From the NCBI GenBank assembly GCA_016212195.1, contig JACRGW010000090.1, positions 1 to 18,114 of the forward strand: 18,114 nucleotides of DNA, given 5' to 3'. Numbering within the stretch: the first letter of the stretch is position 1; each line of letters opens with the position of its first letter. This DNA is from Nitrospirota bacterium. GTDB taxonomy: Bacteria > Nitrospirota > Thermodesulfovibrionia > JACRGW01. Both the position numbers and the translations under genes were made by a program. Of this stretch, positions 5,376-12,147 are shown in pieces. The notes below the pieces were generated by a model. That model saw only the letters and a list, made by a program, of their open reading frames with translations, did no database searches and was not told the DNA's origin.

Positions 5376-6330
5376 AAATCCTTTCCCTCCAGTAGTTAAG
5401 CAAATCCTCGAGTGTCTTCTCAAGCGGTATTTCTGGTTTCCAACCTGTTTTTTTTCTGAATTTGGTACTGTCACATACCAGGAGGGGGACATCCGAAGGT
5501 CTCATCCTTTCAGGGTCTTCCTTTATTGATACCTTTATCTTCGAGTATGAGAGAAGTATATCTAGAACCTCACGGATACTGTAGGCGCTATCATTGCCTA
5601 AATTATATACTTCACCTGCCTCACCCTTTTCCAGTGACAGATAGTATGCCTTGACTATGTCTCTTATATCTGAGAAGTCTCTCTTTGCCTCCAAACTGCC
5701 GACATACACAACCGGTTTCTGGAGACCCTTCTCGATAGAAGCGATCTGTTTTGCAAAGCTGGAGGTAACAAAAACTTCTCCCCTTCGAGGTCCGGTATGG
5801 TTAAAGGCCCTTGTCCTCACAGTATATATCCCGTAACTCTTATAATATTGATAAGCCAGATAGTCCTGTCCTATTTTACTTACCGCATAGGGGCTCAACG
5901 GTCTTAGAGAATTTGTCTCTTTTACAGGAGTTTCATTCTCATAAACCAAACCATATTCTTCTGAACTCCCGGCGATCTGTACCCTTACTCCTTTTAAATC
6001 TAATTCCCTGATCGCCTCGAAGATATTTAACTCACCTATGATATTATTCATCAGGGTATTAGATGGCGAGTTCCAACTTGTAGGAACAAAACTCTGGGCA
6101 GCAAGGTGGTATATCCTCTCTGGCCTGACATCCTTTAAAACCTTTTTCACAGATGAGGCATCCATAAGCTCGCATTCATGAAGCGTAACTTTATCCATAA
6201 TATGTTCTATATTCTCTGTCCTGCTTCTCCATCTTCTTATTCCATGAATCTTTATTCCCCCCATTTCGAGAAGATAATCAGCCAGATGACTACCAGCCAT
6301 TCCTGTTATGCCTGTTATAAGAACCCTCAT
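5374..6330 (-). CDS. gmd: GDP-mannose 4,6-dehydratase-like short-chain dehydrogenase
   Basis: An extended SDR enzyme of 318 residues with the NAD(P) fingerprint T-G-I-T-G-M-A-G at 6-13, G-S-S-E-E-Y-G at 121-127 (Ser and Glu of the dehydratase active site) and the Y148-x3-K152 pair. The stretch I-R-R-W-R-S-R-T-E-N-I at 31-41 recalls the R-R-S-S-x-F-N-T cofactor loop of Gmd, which the paralogue at 7846 lacks. I therefore assign the dehydratase step (GDP-mannose to GDP-4-keto-6-deoxymannose) to this protein and the reduction to the other. It is shorter than E. coli Gmd. A strong AAGGAGA at 6338-6344 precedes the ATG. The manC-like gene is directly upstream. A reductase (Rmd-like) function is the main alternative. 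Confidence 0.72.
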   Translation of the reverse strand: MRVLITGITGMAGSHLADYLLEMGGIKIHGIRRWRSRTENIEHIMDKVTLHECELMDASSVKKVLKDVRPERIYHLAAQSFVPTSWNSPSNTLMNNIIGELNIFEAIRELDLKGVRVQIAGSSEEYGLVYENETPVKETNSLRPLSPYAVSKIGQDYLAYQYYKSYGIYTVRTRAFNHTGPRRGEVFVTSSFAKQIASIEKGLQKPVVYVGSLEAKRDFSDIRDIVKAYYLSLEKGEAGEVYNLGNDSAYSIREVLDILLSYSKIKVSIKEDPERMRPSDVPLLVCDSTKFRKKTGWKPEIPLEKTLEDLLNYWRERI

Positions 6331-6372
6331 TTATATTCTCTCCTTATATAGTTTGAAGACTTTACACAAAAT

Positions 6373-6393
6373 TCTAAACTCTGAACTCCGGAC
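6373..6393. repeat. Heptanucleotide tandem repeat, 3 units (manC-gmd gap)
   Basis: On the plus strand it reads TCTAAAC, TCTGAAC, TCCGGAC, just beyond the manC stop (6397). Together with the arrays at 1911 and 5341 it shares a core close to TGAACTC. Confidence 0.6.
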
Positions 6394-6396
6394 TCA

Positions 6397-7467
6397 TTAA
6401 ATGTATTCCTCCAACCCATCAGCTTTCAGTTTATCTACTAATTTCTTTACATCCTGAGCCCTTTCTTTATGGCAGACCAATAGGGCGTCTTCCGTTTCAA
6501 CTATAATAAGATCTTTGATACCGATAGTAGCTATTAATTTTCTTGGGCTATAAACTGTGGTATTGGTTGTATCTATTGAGACATGCTTCGCCTGTTCGAT
6601 ATTACCATGGGGACCTTTTTTAAAGATACTATCAAGGGCCGTCCAACTCCCTACATCATTCCATCCAAAATCGGATGGAATCACGGCAACATTTTTGGCT
6701 TTTTCAAGGATGCCAAAATCTACAGAAACACTTTCTAACCCAGCGTAGATCGATCTGACCGTCTTTCTTTCTTTCTTAGTCCCTATAACTTTATCAATAG
6801 CCATGAGTCCCCTGTGGAGATCAGGAATATATTTCTCTATCATTTTAAGAAATAAACCAACCTTCCATATAAATATACCGCTATTCCAGAGATATCCTCC
6901 GTTCCTCATGAATTTTTCTGCCTTCTCTTTGCCAGGTTTCTCTATAAAGGCTTTCACCCTGTAAAAGCAACTCTCTATAGAGTCTCCCATCTGGATATAA
7001 CCGTATCCTGTCTCAGGACTTACAACCTTCATTCCGAGTGTTATCAAAAATTCACCCTTTTCGGCAGTTAGTCCTGCCTTTTCTATTGTCTTACGGAGGA
7101 CATCTTCCTTTTCAACAAGATGGTCTGAAGGTAAAACCACAAGAATAGCCTCTGGATTAATCCTTCTTATATAGAGAGCTGTTAGACCTATGGCCGGAGC
7201 CGTATTCTTCCCTGCGGGTTCAACAACAACATTACTTTCTGGGATGTCAGGGATATGATTTCTTAACTCAGTAACATGTGTTTCGTTAGATACAATAAAT
7301 ATCTGATCTTTAGGAATAAGGGGGGTTATTCTACCGACTGTTTGACGGATCATAGACTCTGAACCAACGATATCAAGGAGTTGTTTAGGTCTCTTATGTC
7401 TACTTCTTGGCCAGAATCGAGTCCCCTGCCCCCCTGCCATTATCACAGCGAAGAGATTACTTTTCAT
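6397..7467 (-). CDS. manC: Mannose-1-phosphate guanylyltransferase, single-domain
   Basis: Makes GDP-mannose from GTP and mannose-1-phosphate in the cytoplasm. It has 356 residues with the pyrophosphorylase signature M-A-G-G-Q-G-T-R-F-W-P-R-S-R at 10-23 followed by R-P-K-Q-L at 26-30. P-S-D-H lies near 114, F-I-E-K-P-G near 175 and W-N-S-G-I-F-I-W near 195. Many bacterial ManC proteins carry a C-terminal mannose-6-phosphate isomerase domain. Here that domain is a separate gene overlapping the start of this one by 11 bases (7457-7467), so the pair reproduces the bifunctional enzyme in reverse domain order. Output would feed the Gmd/Rmd pair encoded on either side. Confidence 0.93.
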   Translation of the reverse strand: MKSNLFAVIMAGGQGTRFWPRSRHKRPKQLLDIVGSESMIRQTVGRITPLIPKDQIFIVSNETHVTELRNHIPDIPESNVVVEPAGKNTAPAIGLTALYIRRINPEAILVVLPSDHLVEKEDVLRKTIEKAGLTAEKGEFLITLGMKVVSPETGYGYIQMGDSIESCFYRVKAFIEKPGKEKAEKFMRNGGYLWNSGIFIWKVGLFLKMIEKYIPDLHRGLMAIDKVIGTKKERKTVRSIYAGLESVSVDFGILEKAKNVAVIPSDFGWNDVGSWTALDSIFKKGPHGNIEQAKHVSIDTTNTTVYSPRKLIATIGIKDLIIVETEDALLVCHKERAQDVKKLVDKLKADGLEEYI

Positions 7468-7813
7468 GACCCGAAGCCCTTCCGTAGATATCCTCCAACC
7501 TCACAACATCAGAGAGTTCCGGTGTTGATACCTCTAACACCTCACAGTTTTCTATAGCTACCATCCTGTGTTTAGTAAGGGGTGGAATCCTTATCCCTTG
7601 TCCTGGATTGAGGGTTACCTTCTTTCTTTCTTTACCATCCTCTATCTCAACATCCATAAGCCCCGAATAGAGATAAATAGTCTCATCTTTTATCTCATGA
7701 TATTGATAACTGAGCATCTCTCCTTTCTTTATATACAGGATTTTTCCTATATATTTTCCAGTCGAAGCCCAGATAATCTCATGCCCCCATGGTTTATCTA
7801 CTTTTGATATCAT
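7457..7813 (-). CDS. Cupin, type II mannose-6-phosphate isomerase-like domain protein
   Basis: A 118-residue single cupin domain that matches the C-terminal isomerase part of bifunctional ManC: V-D-K-P-W-G-H-E at the start, L-S-Y-Q-Y-H-E (first metal motif), D-E-T-I-Y-L-Y-S-G, then P-P-L-T-K-H-R and the closing V-V-R-L-E-D-I-Y-G-R. The histidines and glutamates of the metal site are present. It would interconvert fructose-6-phosphate and mannose-6-phosphate, or only bind sugar phosphate. I chose ATG 7813; a TTG two codons upstream (7819) is also in frame. Neither has a clear Shine-Dalgarno. Its end overlaps the manC start by 11 bases, which implies coupled translation. Confidence 0.85.
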   Translation of the reverse strand: MISKVDKPWGHEIIWASTGKYIGKILYIKKGEMLSYQYHEIKDETIYLYSGLMDVEIEDGKERKKVTLNPGQGIRIPPLTKHRMVAIENCEVLEVSTPELSDVVRLEDIYGRASGHEK

Positions 7814-7845
7814 TTTCAAAAGGATACGGTATTTTATTCAAAAAT

Positions 7846-8811
7846 TCAAGGAGTCTTGACGCTTATCTTTTCCATCCAATATTTATAGAGGTCTTCAAGG
7901 GTCCTTTCCAGAGGAACCCTTGGCTGCCATCCAGTAGCCTCCTTGATCTTCCGGTTATCACCAATTCTCATAGTTATGTCTACAGGTCTCAGCCTTATTG
8001 GGTCTTCCTTGATATTTATAATTTTCTCTGTCAATGTAAGAAGCCTATCAAGAACCCATTTGATAGAGAAGCCCTTTCCTGAACAGACATTATACACATC
8101 CCCTGATTCCCCTTCCTTAAGGAGAAGATAATATGCCTCAACCACATCCCGTACATCGGTAAAATCTCTTTCGGCACTCAAATCTCCGACATAGATCACT
8201 GACCCTCTTAAGCCCTTTTCAACTTCTGCTATCTGTTTAGCAAAATCCGAACATACAAAGTATGGTTCCTGCCTGGAACCTGTATGGTTGAAAGCCCTTA
8301 CAGCCACTATATGAATCCCTTCTGATCTTGCATACCGTAAGGCAAGTAGCTCCTGACATGCCTTACTAACGCCATAGGGACTTAAGGGCATAAGAGGGTA
8401 ATCCTCCTGTATGGGAAGCTTGTCTTGTGGGACCCTCCCGTATTCATCGCTACTTCCAATTATAAGGACCTTTGTATTAAGACCAAGCTCTTTTATGGCC
8501 TCAAGAAGGTTATAGGTTCCCAGAAAGTTTACTTTGTAGGTCTCCCACTCATTCTTCCAGGAATGTTGAACATGACTGAGTCCTGCCAAATGGTAAACCT
8601 CTTCAGGACGGTTTTCTGCTAAAATATCCTTTAGGAGTCCATAATTCTTAACATCTCCCTCATATAGGTGAATTTCATCGATTATCCCTGAAATCTTCTC
8701 TATCTTATTCCTTTCTAAAATGAGACCGGATACCTCATAGCCTTTTGCTAAAAGGAATTCAGACATATGGCTTCCTACAAAACCGTTTATTCCAGTGATA
8801 AATGCCTTCAT
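7846..8811 (-). CDS. rmd: GDP-4-keto-6-deoxymannose reductase-like (Rmd) short-chain dehydrogenase
   Basis: An extended SDR of 321 residues with T-G-I-N-G-F-V-G at 6-13, S-S-D-E-Y-G at 120-125 and Y146-x3-K150. The C-terminal half (R-D-F-T-D-V-R-D-V-V, V-Y-N-V-C-S-G, I-R-L-R-P-V-D, T-G-W-Q-P-R-V-P-L-E) follows Rmd enzymes of the Aneurinibacillus type closely. Those reduce the Gmd product to GDP-D-rhamnose. It is clearly paralogous to the protein at 5374 but lacks the Gmd-like R-R-x-x-S-x-T-E loop. The only Shine-Dalgarno-like sequence before its ATG (AAGGGGG at 8825-8831) belongs to a hairpin repeat. A second dehydratase, or production of another 6-deoxyhexose such as GDP-6-deoxytalose, cannot be excluded. 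Confidence 0.7.
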   Translation of the reverse strand: MKAFITGINGFVGSHMSEFLLAKGYEVSGLILERNKIEKISGIIDEIHLYEGDVKNYGLLKDILAENRPEEVYHLAGLSHVQHSWKNEWETYKVNFLGTYNLLEAIKELGLNTKVLIIGSSDEYGRVPQDKLPIQEDYPLMPLSPYGVSKACQELLALRYARSEGIHIVAVRAFNHTGSRQEPYFVCSDFAKQIAEVEKGLRGSVIYVGDLSAERDFTDVRDVVEAYYLLLKEGESGDVYNVCSGKGFSIKWVLDRLLTLTEKIINIKEDPIRLRPVDITMRIGDNRKIKEATGWQPRVPLERTLEDLYKYWMEKISVKTP

Positions 8812-8819
8812 TTTTTATT

Positions 8820-8865
8820 AATCCCCCTTAAGTCCCCCTTTTACAAAGGGGGATTGAGGAGGATT
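8820..8865. repeat. REP-like palindromic hairpin in the rfaE1-rmd gap
   Basis: The inner perfect stem TCCCCCTTT (8833-8841) pairs with AAAGGGGGA (8845-8853) around a 3-base loop. The outer arms AATCCCCCTTAA (8820-8831) and TTGAGGAGGATT (8854-8865) pair with two mismatches. The element thus folds into one long hairpin of 46 bases. It has no T-tract typical of an intrinsic terminator. It lies between rfaE1 (stop 8878) and rmd (start 8811) and contains the purine-rich sequence just before the rmd ATG. Elements of the CCCCCTTTACAAAGGGGG type are, from memory, repeated in several Gram-negative lineages. Confidence 0.7.
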
Positions 8866-8877
8866 TTCCCTCTTCCA

Positions 8878-9858
8878 TCAGTCAATCTGAAGAGATATCT
8901 TCAGTTCCTCCATCCCAATAACAGCGGTCCCTACCTTTCCTACAACTATCCCTGCGGCATGATTGGCAATAATGGCGGCTTCTTTCAGAGTCGCTCCTGC
9001 CGCTATGGCTAATGCCATAACCCCGATCACGGTATCGCCAGCTCCAGTTACATCAAAGACCTTTTTAGCAACAGCAGGAATGTATGTAATATCCCTATTA
9101 TCCTCTATAAGTGTCATCCCCTCTTCACCACGAGTAATAAGGGTAGCTTTACACCCAAGCTTCTCAATTAAGGCCTTACCTGCCATTTCTAAACTCTTAT
9201 TATCATATATATAGACCCCTGAACCGTCTGATGCCTCAAGGGTATTCGGTGTAATCAGTGTAATCCCTTTATAAAGATCAAAATGGCCGACCTTTGGGTC
9301 TGCTACTATAGGCAGGCCCTTGCTATTTACAAGGGAAACTATTTCACTGACCAGCTCCTTCGTTATAACTCCCTTGCAGTAGTCAGAAATTATAAGTGCA
9401 TCGATTTCTGAAAGTCTGTTTTTTAAATATTCTTTAATTATCTCCCTGCTGTTATGGTTTATCTCATCCCTTTTCTCCCTGTCATATCTCACAACCTGCT
9501 GGCTGTGGGCTATGATCCTCGTTTTTATAGTTGTTGGTCTGTTTGAGTCAACAATTATACCGCCAGTATCTATCCCCCTGACTCTGAGTTCATGGATTAC
9601 TTTTCTTCCTGTGTCGTCATGACCGACTACTCCGCAGATCAACGCCTTACTTCCGAGTGAGATGATATTATTCAAAACATTTGCAGCTCCTCCGAGAAGG
9701 AAGCTCTCTTCCTCCATATCCACTACCGGTACAGGGGCCTCCGGAGAGATGCGTGTTACCCTCCCCCATATATACTGATCCATTATGATGTCTCCAACAA
9801 CAAAGATGGTTTTCTCAGGGAAATTATTCAGGATCTCTATTATGTGTTTCTTATCCAT
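8878..9858 (-). CDS. rfaE1: D-glycero-beta-D-manno-heptose-7-phosphate kinase (PfkB family)
   Basis: Phosphorylates heptose-7-phosphate at C1 in the pathway to ADP-heptose for the LPS inner core. The 326 residues form a ribokinase/PfkB fold: V-G-D-I-I-M-D at 21-27, the substrate-binding L-L-G-G-A-A-N-V at 54-61, and the catalytic D-V-T-G-A-G-D-T at 269-276 with D275 as the base. The length equals the N-terminal half of bifunctional HldE. The nucleotidyltransferase half is absent, so the adenylyltransferase must be encoded elsewhere. An AGGAGG at 9871-9876, overlapping the ligase gene end, precedes the ATG by 12 bases. It sits in the middle of an LPS operon, which agrees with the function. Confidence 0.93.
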   Translation of the reverse strand: MDKKHIIEILNNFPEKTIFVVGDIIMDQYIWGRVTRISPEAPVPVVDMEEESFLLGGAANVLNNIISLGSKALICGVVGHDDTGRKVIHELRVRGIDTGGIIVDSNRPTTIKTRIIAHSQQVVRYDREKRDEINHNSREIIKEYLKNRLSEIDALIISDYCKGVITKELVSEIVSLVNSKGLPIVADPKVGHFDLYKGITLITPNTLEASDGSGVYIYDNKSLEMAGKALIEKLGCKATLITRGEEGMTLIEDNRDITYIPAVAKKVFDVTGAGDTVIGVMALAIAAGATLKEAAIIANHAAGIVVGKVGTAVIGMEELKISLQID

Positions 9859-9877
9859 TACTTCAGGTTACCTCCTA

Positions 9878-11113
9878 TCATCCAATTCTCTTTTCCCTCA
9901 GTTCCATACTCTTTCCCTTCAACATAATTGCCATCCCCATACCCATAAGGAACCAGAACATAAGTGCAGTATCATCTATATATATGTGATCGAATTGATT
10001 TCTGATTAAGAATCCTATCAGGACAATAAAAAGAGAGGTCATTAAGACCTTTCCGAAACCTGTTGTCTTCATTCCCTTTATAATCGTTCTCGTTAAAGAA
10101 TACAACAACCATAGAAAGATTATCAACCCCGGGACACCTATCTCGAGGGCGATTTCTATGAATATATTATGGGAATGCCACAAACCTTTATCTCCCAGCA
10201 TAACAGGATTATCCGGAAAGGCCTTCTTGAAGCTCTCTCTACCATATCCTATCCCTGTAAAGGGATGGGCCTTAATCTTATCTATTCCCTCTTTCCAGAT
10301 AACCAGTCTGGATTGAGCTGTTTCTCTATCGACCATTTCACCTGTTGTTGAAAGAACAGGAACCCTGTGGATCAATATGTCTTTAAAAGAGGTAAGGGTA
10401 ACTATAACTATTAAAGTTACAACAATCAAAATAATAGCTGATAAAGTCTTCCATTTCCTTTTAATGCCTGCGAGCAATATTACCTGTACGATAAATGCAA
10501 CCCATGCAGCCCTGTTATGTGTAAGATAAAGGGCAAATAGGGATACAAGAATCACTATAGATATAAAGACCTTCTCCTTTATACTATTGGATAAACCATG
10601 AAGGATAAATATCACAGGAACAGTCAGTACAAGATAGACCCCCAAGTCTACAGTTAATGAATTTATCTTGATCACGTCTGTTAAAGAACGATTCTCCCTC
10701 TGCAAAAATTCCATAACGCCATAGAAACTCAAAGTAAATACCCCTAACATCAGGATCTTTATCATACCCTTCATTCTTTCCTCATCCTGCAGGTTATTCG
10801 CAATTAGATAGAAGAGCAGGAAATACGTCCCCATCTCTCCCCTGATCTCATCCAGACTGTATCTGAAATCTGTTGCTGTCACGATGGAGGTAAGTCCCCA
10901 TAGGAAGAACGCCACTATGGGAAGATCCAGAGGAGTCCTTGAAAAGAGTAATCTTTTCTGCAGGAACATTTTTATTATCCATAATAATAACGGGAAGAGG
11001 ATACAGAATCCCCTTATTGTAGCAGCATGCCTGAAAGGGAGTATAAAAATAAGAAGGTTCAGGGATAGCTCTATCCCAAGATCACAGTATTGAACTGCCC
11101 TATCCCTCTTCAA
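9878..11113 (-). CDS. waaL: O-antigen ligase family membrane protein, WaaL-like
   Basis: A polytopic membrane protein of 411 residues with roughly ten to twelve hydrophobic segments and one long periplasmic loop, the Wzy_C/WaaL architecture. Conserved signs are T-H-N-R-A-A-W at the end of a transmembrane segment, H-P-F-T-G-I-G-Y-G in the loop, and W-H-S-H-N-I-F-I-E-I followed by G-V-P-G-L. WaaL transfers lipid-linked O-chains to the lipid A-core on the periplasmic face. With an ABC exporter in the same operon a ligase is required and a Wzy polymerase is not, so I favour ligase over polymerase. Start is TTG at 11113, overlapping the upstream stop (TTGA) and supported by GGGGAG at 11119-11124. 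Confidence 0.82.
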   Translation of the reverse strand: MKRDRAVQYCDLGIELSLNLLIFILPFRHAATIRGFCILFPLLLWIIKMFLQKRLLFSRTPLDLPIVAFFLWGLTSIVTATDFRYSLDEIRGEMGTYFLLFYLIANNLQDEERMKGMIKILMLGVFTLSFYGVMEFLQRENRSLTDVIKINSLTVDLGVYLVLTVPVIFILHGLSNSIKEKVFISIVILVSLFALYLTHNRAAWVAFIVQVILLAGIKRKWKTLSAIILIVVTLIVIVTLTSFKDILIHRVPVLSTTGEMVDRETAQSRLVIWKEGIDKIKAHPFTGIGYGRESFKKAFPDNPVMLGDKGLWHSHNIFIEIALEIGVPGLIIFLWLLYSLTRTIIKGMKTTGFGKVLMTSLFIVLIGFLIRNQFDHIYIDDTALMFWFLMGMGMAIMLKGKSMELREKRIG

Positions 11114-12147
11114 GGTTTCTCCCCAAACATTTTATTCACAGCATCAATAACATCTTTAACAGTAACAAGGTTAGGATTATTTCCCCTTTTAAGAACTATA
11201 TGATCTTCTCCCCATGGATGCCATACATCAGGATCTGTTTTATCAAATATAGCAATAGTCGGTGTCTTCAAGGCAGCAGCGATATGCATTGCCCCACCCT
11301 GCAATGTAATAAGGAGGTCACATTCCCGAAGAAAGGCCCCTAAGGATTTAATGCCCTTTGATTCAAAAACAACAGGACGACTCTTTATTTTAGAGATGAC
11401 CTCTTCACTGAGGGCGGCATCCTTCGGCGACCAATTTAGTGCAAGATCTATATCTCCTCTTTCCATCAATGAGTCTGAGAGAGATATATAATTTACGGGA
11501 TCCCACCACCTTCCTTCTTCAATCCTTCCGCTTATATGAAGGCATACAAGCCTTTTCCCTTTCTTTAGGTTATTCCTTTCAAGAAATTCCCTTACCCTTT
11601 TTTTCTCCTCTTCAGGAACAAAGAAGAAAATATCTTTCTTTTCGATGTCCACATTTATCTTTCTGAGGATATCTAAAGACCTTATAATCTCGTGGGTCTT
11701 ATCAGGGGTTTCATTGGCATATATATTGTAGCAAAAAGAGAAGTGCCTCCTCTTCTTCGGGTAATGGCCCAGTCTCAGCGGTGCACCGCTCGCGAAGACT
11801 AACCACCCCTGTGAAGGTGAAAAGATGCTCCTTATCCCTATCGCTAAATCAAACTTGTCTTTCCTGATCTCCCTGATAACTTTATACTGTCTCCACCATG
11901 AAATTAATTTACTGCCATCTGAATGTTTTGCCTTCTGATAGCTATATATCTTATCAAGATGGGGATTACCATCTATAGATTCTCTTGCATACTCGGCAAC
12001 GAGAATCGCGATATAGGCATCAGGGTAATGTTTCCGCAGCGCCTCAATAGCAGGTGTTGTAAGTACCACATCTCCTATATTGTCATTTCTCACAATCAAG
12101 ATCCTCTTTATTTTGTCAACATCTAGGGGATTCTCTGAGGTAACCAT
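11110..12147 (-). CDS. Glycosyltransferase family 9 (heptosyltransferase-like), altered active-site motif
   Basis: A 345-residue GT-B enzyme. The N-domain carries R-N-D-N-I-G-D-V-V-L-T-T-P-A-I-E-A-L (about 20-37), typical of heptosyltransferases that add heptose from ADP-heptose to the LPS core. The C-domain has the usual M-H-I-A-A-A-L-K-T-P-T-I-A-I-F, but the preceding position reads I-T-L-Q-G-G-A instead of the family's D-(S/T/G)-(G/A)-(P/A). The nucleotide-sugar-binding Asp is thus Gln. The Cys cluster seen in the other two GT9 proteins here is also absent. Its start overlaps the WaaG-like gene by 32 bases, and its stop overlaps the ligase start. Which sugar it transfers, and whether it is active, is open. 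Confidence 0.85.
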   Translation of the reverse strand: MVTSENPLDVDKIKRILIVRNDNIGDVVLTTPAIEALRKHYPDAYIAILVAEYARESIDGNPHLDKIYSYQKAKHSDGSKLISWWRQYKVIREIRKDKFDLAIGIRSIFSPSQGWLVFASGAPLRLGHYPKKRRHFSFCYNIYANETPDKTHEIIRSLDILRKINVDIEKKDIFFFVPEEEKKRVREFLERNNLKKGKRLVCLHISGRIEEGRWWDPVNYISLSDSLMERGDIDLALNWSPKDAALSEEVISKIKSRPVVFESKGIKSLGAFLRECDLLITLQGGAMHIAAALKTPTIAIFDKTDPDVWHPWGEDHIVLKRGNNPNLVTVKDVIDAVNKMFGEKP

